From the IMG/VR virus record IMGVR_UViG_3300037247_000358, positions 1 through 50,476 of that record: DNA of 50,476 nt; one strand, given 5' to 3'. Numbering within the stretch: position 1 is the first letter of the stretch; each line of letters starts with the position of its first letter. The notes beneath the pieces were generated by a model that was not told the DNA's origin, did not search any database, and was given only the letters and a program-made list of their open reading frames with translations. Below are positions 1-7,664 of this stretch, piece after piece. Position numbers and translations under genes: made by a program. This DNA comes from a virus.

Positions 1-127
1 GGCTTGCGGCTCTCGCGGCCAAGGCTCCGATTGTTCCAGTTGCGTGGAATGAACGAGAAGAAGATTTCCGTCATCAATTCCTCGCAGTAATTGAACGCCA
101 ATGTGGGCCACAGCGGTCTAATTCACC
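1..127. repeat. Terminal direct repeat, left copy
   Basis: Bases 1-127 are identical to bases 50350-50476. The repeat lies inside a gene whose reading frame continues without a break across the join, so the two ends overlap and the molecule is circular, or circularly permuted, with 50,349 unique bases. A repeat of exactly 127 bases equals a k-mer length commonly used by short-read assemblers. I therefore read it as an assembly overlap rather than a physical terminal repeat. Confidence 0.95.
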
Positions 128-365
128 TGAGGAACTTCACGGTAGCTGGATGCAGGCGTACTTGAGTAATGGCTGGGTATATGGGGTGGAATATGACCGC
201 GAGAAGCGCACGCACCCCGATCTTGTTCCCTACTCTCAACTGGGGCAACTAGAACGCGACAAAGACGCCGTGTTCGTATCCTTGTGCGAGATTGCCAGAA
301 GTTACATCTATGACGACCTCACCGCACCTAGTAGCAGGGAAGAGGGAGGTGATGCCGGTGACTAA
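1..365 (+). CDS. RyR-domain protein, C-terminal part (gene crosses the circle junction)
   Basis: The start codon is the ATG at 50295. Joined across the junction the gene is 420 nt and encodes 139 residues. In this window the codon phase begins at base 3. The C-terminal half has the RyR (ryanodine receptor repeat, PF02026) pattern: a His-Gly-x-Trp segment, then GWVYG, then a charged stretch ending in THPDLVPY, then a Leu-Glu-Arg-Asp-Lys-Asp segment. RyR domains recur in phage proteins, but their role there is unknown. The gene overlaps the upstream gene, also RyR-containing, by an ATGA, so the pair is translationally coupled. An internal ATG at 150 would remove the first part of the domain and is not the likely start. 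Confidence 0.75.
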   Translation, partial: LAALAAKAPIVPVAWNEREEDFRHQFLAVIERQCGPQRSNSPEELHGSWMQAYLSNGWVYGVEYDREKRTHPDLVPYSQLGQLERDKDAVFVSLCEIARSYIYDDLTAPSSREEGGDAGD

Positions 366-417
366 GTTTCATCCAACAAACTGTATGTGTGATTCTTGCA
401 AATCAACGGTGATGTAA
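352..417 (+). CDS. Possible 21-residue cysteine peptide
   Basis: A very short frame begins at ATG 352, inside the end of the RyR gene, behind a strong ribosome-binding site (GGGAGG, just before the ATG). It encodes 21 residues with three cysteines in the pattern C-x-C-x2-C. The good ribosome-binding site and the cysteine spacing, which resembles other knuckle proteins of this phage, argue for a gene. The length argues against it. No function can be assigned. Confidence 0.3.
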   Translation: MPVTKFHPTNCMCDSCKSTVM

Positions 418-478
418 CCGGGGCCTACCGAGCGGCGAACGAGTAGGGGCAGTTGACGAGACTGGATGAGGAGGAGAA

Positions 479-697
479 ATGAAAAGTAGAAAAGAACATA
501 TCGTGTGGTGTAAAAACCGGGCTAAGGAATACGTTGAAATAGGTGATTTCCTAAATGCGGTGTGGGGAATGTTGTCTGATTTGAGCCTGCATCCAGAGGC
601 GAAGAACTATGAAGCGTCGAAAAGGTCGCTTGGGGCGGCTACTTTGTTGAAGAATGAGAGAGAAGCCGTTATCGGCTTTATCGAAGGGTTCAATTAG
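479..697 (+). CDS. Hypothetical early protein, 72 aa
   Basis: This is a small soluble, mainly helical protein with no signal or membrane segment. ATG 479 follows a GAGGAG ribosome-binding site, and the next gene begins 28 bases after its stop. I recognise no family. The position in the rightward early operon just after the RyR genes suggests a host-takeover or accessory role, but nothing in the sequence shows this. Confidence 0.65.
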   Translation: MKSRKEHIVWCKNRAKEYVEIGDFLNAVWGMLSDLSLHPEAKNYEASKRSLGAATLLKNEREAVIGFIEGFN

Positions 698-725
698 CAC
701 TGGATGAGGGTGGGGAGGAGAAGTA

Positions 726-995
726 ATGGCCGAGGAAGGCTATCTTGAGCGCCTTCGGAGACTGATAGAAGCTCAGTATTCTTCCCATCCCACTGGATGC
801 GGAGGTAGTTTTGATGAGTTACTTTGCTACGAAATACACGAACGCGGCCTTACGTTCAAATGGCTCGCCCAGAAGTGGAGCATAAGCCTGCCGACACTTG
901 GAGAACTTATTTATGACCATTGCAAGCAGCTAGAGGAGGGGCCGAAGGTAAACCATGCCTATGAGAGGGGTGGGGAGGAGAAGGGAAATGGCTGA
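726..995 (+). CDS. Small protein with helix-turn-helix-like segment
   Basis: The 89-residue product has a central segment, about residues 39-66, that reads like a helix-turn-helix: Gly-Leu-Thr-Phe-x-x-Leu-Ala, then a turn, then Ser-Leu-Pro-Thr-Leu. This is the pattern of phage proteins in which a short recognition helix follows 'W-LA-K-W-VS-PTL'. It could bind DNA and act as a small regulator, but the family was not identified. The start has a GGGGAGGAG ribosome-binding site. The end overlaps the next start by 8 bases. Confidence 0.65.
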   Translation: MAEEGYLERLRRLIEAQYSSHPTGCGGSFDELLCYEIHERGLTFKWLAQKWSISLPTLGELIYDHCKQLEEGPKVNHAYERGGEEKGNG

Positions 996-1392
996 ACAGG
1001 CTGCGTGGATAATACACAGAGGCATGAAATATGTCCCACAAAGGGATGTTGCTCAAGCACGGGCGGAAGTGTTGGCGGCGTGTGCCAAAAAGGCAAGGAC
1101 TTGGTACACAAACCATCCAAAGGGCAAGCACGGGCGAGATTATCTAGGAATACCGACGTGTTCGCCCTGCGAAGATGCTAGGCGTCTTGAGGAATCTATC
1201 CTTGAAGTCCAACCCGCCGCCTCCAGCCTGGAAGCGTTGCTGCGGGAGGCCGAGCTGAAGGGTCGCATCGCTCAGCTCAACATGATGAAAGGCGATGATG
1301 CAGGTGGCATGTGGTTTCCCGACCCAGGCACACAGACAATAAACGCCCGCATCGCCGAGTTAGAGAAGGCCCGCGCCAGTGGGGGGAAATAA
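988..1392 (+). CDS. Hypothetical protein, 134 aa
   Basis: ATG 988 is preferred over the upstream in-frame ATG at 955 because GGGGAGGAG lies a few bases before it. The product is soluble and helical, with a CxxC (Cys-Ser-Pro-Cys) near residue 60 and a predicted coiled helical C-terminal half from about residue 75. No known domain is recognised. It ends in a TAATG overlap with the next gene, which suggests coupled translation with the ribonucleotide-reductase-like gene. Confidence 0.65.
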   Translation: MAEQAAWIIHRGMKYVPQRDVAQARAEVLAACAKKARTWYTNHPKGKHGRDYLGIPTCSPCEDARRLEESILEVQPAASSLEALLREAELKGRIAQLNMMKGDDAGGMWFPDPGTQTINARIAELEKARASGGK

Positions 1393-1784
1393 TGCCAACG
1401 CGAAGACGGCTTCCCCCAACCCGAAAAGCCATAATCCATAAGTTCAACCTCGGCGAAACTAGGGTCTACCTCATAGTAGGGCTATATGAGGACGGAACTC
1501 CTGGCGAAATCTTCGTCAACATTAACAAGCAAGGCTCCACCATCTCCGGCCTCATGGACTCCTTTGCCATTCTTATGAGCTATGCTCTCCAATACGGACT
1601 CCCCCTAAAAGAGATGGTAGCCAAATTTAAGCACGTCCGTTTTGAGCCAGCAGGCTTAACAAAGAACAAGGACATTCCTATGGCAAGCTCTGTAATAGAC
1701 TACATCTTTACTTGGCTTGAAAAGGAATTTGTGTTGAAATCGCCTGGAGGCTCTGATGCTACCAGTCCAAATAAACAAGATTGA
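1392..1784 (+). CDS. Stand-alone C-terminal (TSCPD-type) domain of class II ribonucleotide reductase
   Basis: Almost the whole 130-residue product resembles the C-terminal region of adenosylcobalamin-dependent (class II, NrdJ-type) ribonucleoside-diphosphate reductase. Visible blocks include GLYEDGTPGEIFVN, GSTISGLMDS, LQYGLPLKEMVAKF, RFEPAG and SSVIDYIFTWLEK. In full-length NrdJ this region follows the catalytic barrel. Here no barrel, no radical-chemistry cysteines and no other reductase subunit are present in the genome. It may tune the host enzyme or act as a nucleotide-binding module; either role is inference. ATG 1392 overlaps the previous stop as TAATG, and the gene's end overlaps the next gene by 29 bases. 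Confidence 0.8.
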   Translation: MPTRRRLPPTRKAIIHKFNLGETRVYLIVGLYEDGTPGEIFVNINKQGSTISGLMDSFAILMSYALQYGLPLKEMVAKFKHVRFEPAGLTKNKDIPMASSVIDYIFTWLEKEFVLKSPGGSDATSPNKQD

Positions 1785-3054
1785 TGCCACCAGTAGGATA
1801 AGAAAGGAGCTTGGGGACATTGATGAGCTTGCTAATTCCATCAAGGAGTTTGGGCAGATACAACCAATCATCCTGAGACAAGATTTTGACAACAGAAAGA
1901 TACACCTTGTAGTTGGTGAGCGCAGGCTGCGGGCCTTACAAAGACTTGGGACCACAGAACTCCAACACGGTATAAACTTTCTCTGGCTTGATGAGAACAA
2001 CGACAGTGGCCAAACGGAGCTATTTTTCAGAAGCGTCGAACTCGAAGAAAATCTACGGCGCAAAGAACTCACCTGGCAAGAAGAACTAACCGCAAAGCAG
2101 GAGCTTCTGGAACTAATGCAAAACATCCACGGCGTAGCCAAAATTGGCAAGCCACGCGAGGGAGAAAGCTCCGGCTTCGGCGTCCGCACCCTTGCAGCCA
2201 TGCTTGGTGAATCACCAGCAACAACCTCCAAAGACCTAGAGGTTGCAAGAGCAATAAAAATGTTCCCGCACCTCAAGAGAGCAGATACTAAAGAGTCTGC
2301 CCGTAGGCAATTATCAATTCTAGGCGCAGTGGCCGCCATGACAATAGCAGGAAAGGAGAAACGGAATGCCCAAACCCCACAGGACAAAAATTGGAAACTA
2401 TATGAGGGCAACTTTAACCAAACCATCCATCAAATCCAGGATGGTTCAGTTGACCTCGTTTATACGGATTTGCCGTTTGGCGTGGACCTTTCGCAAATGT
2501 CTAAGCATACAAAAGGAGTGGTATCATACCAGGACGGTCGGGATATTATCGTTGGGAATCTGGAGAATTTCGCCAGAGAGTCCTTTAGAATTCTACATGA
2601 GGACAGGTTCGCCGTTGTATTCTTCGGATTTAACTACTACCACGACTTGGTCAACGCACTTAAATCAGCAGGATTTGCGGTCAATCTTGTCCCTGTTGTA
2701 TGGTACAAGCATACCCGTAGCACAGAAAACCCAAATACGCGATACGCCAATGCCTACGACCCCGGAATCGTGGCCTGGAAAGGTAGACCGGTATTCATAA
2801 GGCCCGGCCAAGCCAACGTCATTGAAATAGCTCCGGTACCAGGCACCGACCGGCTGCAAATTGCCCAGCAGCCAGTGGAACTGGTAACGAAGTTTATCAA
2901 AGATATGGTTGCGCCAGGGGCCACAGTCGTGGATTTTATGGCTGGTTCCGGTACGACGGGGGTGGCTGCCGTTAAGGCTGGCTGCAACGTAATTATGTTT
3001 GAGAAGGAGCCCTCCGCGTGTGCAGTTATCAAAGCAAGGATGGGAGCATTATAA
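1756..3054 (+). CDS. ParB/Srx-nuclease-domain and DNA adenine/cytosine-N4 methyltransferase fusion
   Basis: The N-terminal part (about residues 1-120) is a ParB/sulfiredoxin-like domain with the characteristic Gly-Glu-Arg-Arg (54-57) and an LEENLRRKELTWQEE stretch. The C-terminal part (about 210-432) is an amino-methyltransferase. Its catalytic motif IV is TDLPFG (237-242), and the SAM-binding motif I, DFMAGSGTTG (393-402), follows it, which gives the beta-class order. Such fusions are frequent in phages and plasmids and usually methylate phage DNA against host restriction. A role in transcription or segregation through the ParB part cannot be excluded. No cognate restriction enzyme is present. 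Confidence 0.88.
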   Translation: MLPVQINKIDATSRIRKELGDIDELANSIKEFGQIQPIILRQDFDNRKIHLVVGERRLRALQRLGTTELQHGINFLWLDENNDSGQTELFFRSVELEENLRRKELTWQEELTAKQELLELMQNIHGVAKIGKPREGESSGFGVRTLAAMLGESPATTSKDLEVARAIKMFPHLKRADTKESARRQLSILGAVAAMTIAGKEKRNAQTPQDKNWKLYEGNFNQTIHQIQDGSVDLVYTDLPFGVDLSQMSKHTKGVVSYQDGRDIIVGNLENFARESFRILHEDRFAVVFFGFNYYHDLVNALKSAGFAVNLVPVVWYKHTRSTENPNTRYANAYDPGIVAWKGRPVFIRPGQANVIEIAPVPGTDRLQIAQQPVELVTKFIKDMVAPGATVVDFMAGSGTTGVAAVKAGCNVIMFEKEPSACAVIKARMGAL

Positions 3055-3063
3055 GAGCCAAGC

Positions 3064-3369
3064 GTGCTAAAAAGAGGACGTCCGTTTCCGTTTAAGAATG
3101 GGTGCCAGCTAACAGCGAAAGGATATATCCGTGTTACAGCCGGACCGTGGCGTGGTAAGTATCTTCACAGAATAATAGCAGGCATAAAATGGCGTGACCG
3201 ACATTTTGATGTTGGGATGGGAGTACCAGTTAGAGGATTTCCGATGCCAAAACACCTACACGTCCACCACATGGACTTTAACAAGGCACACGATTGCCCA
3301 GAAAATCTACTGATAATGGATGCAGCATTGCATCTGGGGTGCAATGGATTTAATACCAGGAGGTACTAA
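3064..3369 (+). CDS. HNH endonuclease, homing type
   Basis: The 101-residue protein has an HNH signature near its end: a His-Val-His-His-Met-Asp segment, an Asn-Lys followed by Pro-Glu-Asn-Leu, and a final His in an Ala-Leu-His-Leu stretch. The N-terminal half has the short beta pattern, Gly-Tyr-Ile-Arg-Val, seen in phage homing HNH enzymes. The first codon is GTG 3064 and only a weak ribosome-binding site is visible, so the start is uncertain. It sits between the methyltransferase and replication genes and may be a selfish nuclease. Confidence 0.75.
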   Translation: MLKRGRPFPFKNGCQLTAKGYIRVTAGPWRGKYLHRIIAGIKWRDRHFDVGMGVPVRGFPMPKHLHVHHMDFNKAHDCPENLLIMDAALHLGCNGFNTRRY

Positions 3370-3776
3370 TGGCAACTCAGTATCCAGATGTTCACAACCA
3401 TGGAGTTGCAGAAATTCACGACAACGGAAGAATGATAACATTTACCTACCTTGATTCCTGGAACACTGCCCATACAGTCACACTTCCAGTGCTAACCCCA
3501 GCACAGATTGTATTAAGTGTTGAGGGTAGACACAAACGGTTTGAGGAGAGTCCGGGGCGCGAGAGCAACGACTCAAGGTTTCAGAGGAAATACATCTCCG
3601 CCCAACGGCCCTCTGTATTATTAAGGGCGTTCCAACTCATGGATGAAAGCACCAGAATGGAATTCAGTATGATGCTAGATTCAAACAGCCACCATGGCAT
3701 CTCGAATAGGAGCTGGGCAGAAGCCCACCAAACCCACGAAGTTCAGATGAGGGGGGATGATGGCAGACCCCTCTAA
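3369..3776 (+). CDS. Hypothetical protein, 135 aa
   Basis: It starts in a TAATG overlap with the HNH gene and ends 20 bases inside the next gene, so it is part of a tightly coupled run. The N-terminal 45 residues look beta-rich, and the rest is hydrophilic with many charged residues and no cysteines. No family is recognised and no signal or membrane segment is seen. Confidence 0.6.
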   Translation: MATQYPDVHNHGVAEIHDNGRMITFTYLDSWNTAHTVTLPVLTPAQIVLSVEGRHKRFEESPGRESNDSRFQRKYISAQRPSVLLRAFQLMDESTRMEFSMMLDSNSHHGISNRSWAEAHQTHEVQMRGDDGRPL

Positions 3777-4017
3777 GAAGCTAACAATCATCAAAACTGA
3801 CCAGATGAAAAGATACGAGGATGCACTAGATGTGGCAAGGAATGCGTTGAAAGAAGTAGAGGAAGATAAAAATATAAGGTCAGTTATTTTCTGCGTCGAG
3901 AGGCCAGGAGGCAATATCAGTACCTTTTTCTCGGCTAGTATAGATACACTAACTCTCGGCTCCAGGTTGATGCACATGGGACTTGCCAGAATGGGATATA
4001 AAACACATAAGGACTAG
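3757..4017 (+). CDS. Hypothetical protein, 86 aa
   Basis: It starts at ATG 3757 (a second ATG follows at once) behind a run of six G. The product looks like a small alpha/beta protein: a strongly charged helix at about residues 14-38 is followed by a beta segment with Val-Ile-Phe-Cys-Val. Its stop directly abuts the polymerase start, so it probably belongs with replication. Its role is unknown. Confidence 0.6.
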   Translation: MMADPSKKLTIIKTDQMKRYEDALDVARNALKEVEEDKNIRSVIFCVERPGGNISTFFSASIDTLTLGSRLMHMGLARMGYKTHKD

Positions 4018-6588
4018 ATGGGCCAAGCAACAGACTACCTAACGACTCTGTGCCAACGTAAGGGCATTCGGTATGTCCACCCCCGCGGCCCTAGGAACTC
4101 CGCCCTGTGGCTGGTAGGCGAAGCCGGTGGTGAGGAGGAAGAAAAGAAACAACTAGCGTTTGTTGGCCCCGCTGGATGGCAGGTTGGTGGCCAGTTGAGG
4201 GAAGCAGACCTGGACGAAGGCAGTATTTGTTTTACCAACCCGTACAAAGTACGGCCGCCAGACAACACACTATCCCGTCTAACGGAGTTAGGAATACCTC
4301 TTGACCTTTACGAGGCCCAGTTTTGGGAGGAACTAGATGAACACAAACCAACTATTATCATCGCGGCAGGTGCAACTGCTCTTGGACTTCTGTGCCCTCA
4401 TACAGTCCAAAGGAGGACGGGTACTGCTCCAATCGGACGGTGGCGTGGAAGCCTTCTGCAAAGTCCTAGACTTGGATGGCCTCACTACGTTATACCAATG
4501 CAGCATCCCGCCTTCATACTTCGTAACTACGAAGAACGAGATATGGCCATCTTCGCTCTTCGACGAGCTAAGGAAGAACACGATTTTTGGCTACAATTAG
4601 GAAAGGTTCAACCGCTTCCTGAGCGGCAACTCTTAGTTGAGCCAACCTTTGACGACGCCTTTGCATTTATGATGGACTGCCTTAGCAGCCCAAACCCGTT
4701 GCTAGGTGTTGATATTGAAATGCTGCGGCGACGATTCCCGTACACAATTGCCCTGGCACCTGACCCAAAACTCGCTATGAGCATGAGCTTCTGGGAATAC
4801 CCTGCGGAGCAATGTGTTAAACTGTGGCGGGTGCTTGACCAGTTGATGAGGACCAAGAATGTAATTGGCCAAAACTTTAGCAACTTTGATGCCTGTTGGC
4901 TCCAGCACATCGGCTTCCGCCCCAACATAGAAAAACACCACGATACTATGGTACGCCACCACGTCCTGTGGCCAGAACTAAGTCACAAACTCCAATTTAT
5001 GGTGATGCAGTACACACGAGAACCATACTTCAAGGACGAAGGCAAGAACTGGGACCTACGCCGTGAAAGCAAACGGAAGTTAATGACTTACAACTGCAAA
5101 GACGCAGCAACTACAGATGAAATCTACCTGGGACAAGAGGAAGAATTCGATGAGCGGCCGGAGCTTCGTAGATTCTACGAAGAGTATGAACTCCCACTTA
5201 GCCGAAAACTACACTACGTCAGTAAGCGTGGTATCTTAACAGACGTTGACAAAATGAAGGCCCTCCGTAAATATATACTTATAGAGATTGCCAACGCCTG
5301 CACAGAGGCATCGAAGATTGTAGGTGTACCAGTGGCACCTGACAAGATAGCTGCTGAAAGTATTGGCCACGGAGCTATTAACCTAAACTCTCCACCACAG
5401 GTAGCAGCGATGCTAAAAACCCAAGGGTTAGTATTGCCACGGAGCAGAGATACCGGACGTGAGTCCACCGCAGCGGACAAACTAAACAAAATGTATGCCG
5501 AGCGTGGGGACCCAATACTAAAACACATCCTTCGGGTCCGTGAACTTAGCAAAATGAAAGGAACCTACATTGACGCAAAGCTGCTGGATAACGTCTTCCT
5601 CTGTGAATACGTTGTAACCGGAACTGTGACAGGTCGCCGGAGCAGCCGCAGCAACTTCATGCGCTACGGAGGCAATCTACAAAACCAACCCAAACACAGT
5701 GACCTGGCAAAAAAATACAGAGAGTGTCTCATAGCCCGACCAGGGAAGATATTTCTTGAATGTGACCAAGCCCAGGCTGAGGACTGGGTCGTGCAGGGAA
5801 TCATAACAGATTCTTCTGGACACCGTAAAGGGCTGGACGAACTGCTCAACCACGTTGACCGCCACCGCAGACTAGCATCATTTATTTTTGGAAAGCCGCA
5901 GAGTGAGTGTGGCAAAGGCACACCTGAAAGGTTCCTTGGGAAGAAAACTAGGCACGCAGGAAACTATGGTATGCGGGGCCCAACAATGTCACAGTCCCTA
6001 GCCAAGGAAGATTTCCACCTTGCGCCTGATATTTGCGACAGTCTTCTTGACAAGTTCCATAGCGCAGAACCAGAAATAAGGGGAGTATTCCATCCCTATG
6101 TAGAAACAGGGTTACTGACCAAACGTCGTTTGGTCACCCCACTGGGACGTGCGAGAGACTTCTTTGGTATGCGCCCCCGCCACGACAACAATAAAATTTT
6201 CCGTGAAGCATACGCCTACATTCCACAAAGCACTGTCGGGGACAACAATGGAATGGCACTGTTGTATTGTGAGGATAATTCCCCTGGTCTTGTTATCATG
6301 GACACCCACGACGCACTCACCCTGGAGGTTGATGACAATGTAAAAGCCATAATAGACGGACACAAGTTGTTGACCGAGGCATTTGACAGGACGTTGAGAT
6401 TCCCACGGGGCCTTGAAATCAAAATTCCAATAGAGTTTGAGATTGGCTATAACCTAAAAGGCATGGTCGAGTGCAACAACTTCACGGCAACTGGATTAGA
6501 GAGTATCTTGGGTTCATTAAGACAACGACGGGAAGCCCTGATTGTTACCACTGGTGGTGTGCAGTTACAGTCGTCGCTGCCGCACTAA
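4018..6588 (+). CDS. Family A DNA polymerase with N-terminal uracil-DNA-glycosylase-like domain and 3'-5' exonuclease
   Basis: The 856-residue protein has three domains. Residues 1-195 resemble family 4/5 uracil-DNA glycosylases: a GEAGG motif (34-38), then Phe-Val-Gly-x-Ala-Gly, then Phe-Thr-Asn-x-x-Lys-x-Arg-Pro, then His-Pro-Ala-Phe (163-166). The cysteine pair of iron-sulfur enzymes is absent. Residues 225-380 hold a complete proofreading exonuclease: Asp-x-Glu (232-234), Asn-x4-Asp (286-291) and Tyr-x3-Asp (358-362). Residues 385-800 are the polymerase: TGR (538-540), NLQNQP, motif A Asp 583, motif B with Lys 642/643 and Tyr 650, and motif C His-Asp-Ala (764-766), where His-Asp-Glu is usual. 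A similar glycosylase-polymerase arrangement is known in Bacillus phage SPO1. The last 40 residues overlap the next gene and may be an unneeded extension. Confidence 0.93.
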   Translation: MGQATDYLTTLCQRKGIRYVHPRGPRNSALWLVGEAGGEEEEKKQLAFVGPAGWQVGGQLREADLDEGSICFTNPYKVRPPDNTLSRLTELGIPLDLYEAQFWEELDEHKPTIIIAAGATALGLLCPHTVQRRTGTAPIGRWRGSLLQSPRLGWPHYVIPMQHPAFILRNYEERDMAIFALRRAKEEHDFWLQLGKVQPLPERQLLVEPTFDDAFAFMMDCLSSPNPLLGVDIEMLRRRFPYTIALAPDPKLAMSMSFWEYPAEQCVKLWRVLDQLMRTKNVIGQNFSNFDACWLQHIGFRPNIEKHHDTMVRHHVLWPELSHKLQFMVMQYTREPYFKDEGKNWDLRRESKRKLMTYNCKDAATTDEIYLGQEEEFDERPELRRFYEEYELPLSRKLHYVSKRGILTDVDKMKALRKYILIEIANACTEASKIVGVPVAPDKIAAESIGHGAINLNSPPQVAAMLKTQGLVLPRSRDTGRESTAADKLNKMYAERGDPILKHILRVRELSKMKGTYIDAKLLDNVFLCEYVVTGTVTGRRSSRSNFMRYGGNLQNQPKHSDLAKKYRECLIARPGKIFLECDQAQAEDWVVQGIITDSSGHRKGLDELLNHVDRHRRLASFIFGKPQSECGKGTPERFLGKKTRHAGNYGMRGPTMSQSLAKEDFHLAPDICDSLLDKFHSAEPEIRGVFHPYVETGLLTKRRLVTPLGRARDFFGMRPRHDNNKIFREAYAYIPQSTVGDNNGMALLYCEDNSPGLVIMDTHDALTLEVDDNVKAIIDGHKLLTEAFDRTLRFPRGLEIKIPIEFEIGYNLKGMVECNNFTATGLESILGSLRQRREALIVTTGGVQLQSSLPH

Positions 6589-7664
6589 AACGCCATTGCT
6601 GGTTCAGCAGAGGGAGTTGGAAACTTTACCCCAACATCTTCACCGTTCTGGTCGGGCGCCCTGGGATAGGAAAGGGCGAAGCTATGAACCCAATCATTGG
6701 CCTAGTAAAAGAGGCCAACAGTTCCAATGTGTTAAGTGACAAACTGACAATACAATATGTATTGGAAAAGCTCTCAAACGGTTTTGCCGTGACCTCCGTC
6801 GGACAGTCCGGCATCAAAATAGGTATAGATACATCAGCAATTATAGTCTCCTCCGAACTTTCGGTATTCCTCAAGGGGGCAAAGGAAGAACTAGGGACTT
6901 TATGCGACCTTTGGGACAGCAGAGAGCAACCATTTGATTATGGAACTAGATACAAAGGACTATATACAATCGAGAAACCATGCCTCTCGCTACTCGGTGC
7001 CTCAGCACCAGAGTGGTTGATAAAGTCAGTGCCAACTGATGCCTCCGGTGGAGGTTTCACCAGGAGAGTGAACTTTGTGCTAGGTAGCAAGAGGTCAAGG
7101 ACAATTCCGTGGCCACAACTAAACCACGGGCCCGCAAAATCTAACCTGGTAAATGGCTTACAACACATACACACCCATGTTAGGGGTGAGTTCAAGTTTG
7201 CTGAAAGCGCAAAGAAACTGTTTGTGTCTTACCACAAAGACTCAGTACCGGACGAGTATGATGATGAGGCGTTAGCAGGGTACAAGAGCACGAAGTGGGC
7301 ACATGCAACAAAGATTTGCATGGCACTTTCAGCAGCAGAAAGTGACAGTAGGATAATGGAAAAATCCCACCTCGAAGAGGCCATCCAATATGTTGATGAG
7401 GTGGTTAGAACAATACCAGTTGTGTTCAGAGCCTCTGGCGAAAGTGACTTAGTATCCGCAGCGGATAAGGTGTTGAGATTTATGGAAATAAAGGGCTACT
7501 GTACCAGAGGTGAGATACTACACGCCAACTGGCGACACATATCGCAGGATGATTTGACGCTTGTTTTAGCAACTCTGAAAGAGGGTGGGTTGATAACAGA
7601 AATTATACAGGGGAACAGGATTATTTACAAGGTAGTTCCACCAAAAGGAGGAAAGACACCATGA
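6471..7664 (+). CDS. DUF3987-type replicative ATPase (primase/helicase-like)
   Basis: This 397-residue protein matches the DUF3987 pattern: TTGSPDCYHWW near residue 20, LYPNIFTVLVGRPGIGKGE (52-70) containing the Walker A lysine, a second acidic strand ending Ser-Ser-Glu-Leu (127-130), and a later Gly-Gly-Phe-x-x-Arg arginine-finger-like motif. Members occur in phages and plasmids in place of a DnaB-type helicase and are thought to unwind DNA. The C-terminal 90 residues look like a winged helix. The conserved N-terminus starts at GTG 6471, so the gene overlaps the polymerase gene by 118 bases. No other replicative helicase is seen in the genome. Confidence 0.82.
   Translation: MQQLHGNWIREYLGFIKTTTGSPDCYHWWCAVTVVAAALKRHCWFSRGSWKLYPNIFTVLVGRPGIGKGEAMNPIIGLVKEANSSNVLSDKLTIQYVLEKLSNGFAVTSVGQSGIKIGIDTSAIIVSSELSVFLKGAKEELGTLCDLWDSREQPFDYGTRYKGLYTIEKPCLSLLGASAPEWLIKSVPTDASGGGFTRRVNFVLGSKRSRTIPWPQLNHGPAKSNLVNGLQHIHTHVRGEFKFAESAKKLFVSYHKDSVPDEYDDEALAGYKSTKWAHATKICMALSAAESDSRIMEKSHLEEAIQYVDEVVRTIPVVFRASGESDLVSAADKVLRFMEIKGYCTRGEILHANWRHISQDDLTLVLATLKEGGLITEIIQGNRIIYKVVPPKGGKTP

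Noticed and set aside
1-127. Physical direct terminal repeat of a T7-like genome
   Set aside because: A length of exactly 127 and its location inside a gene far from the terminase genes fit an assembly overlap better.
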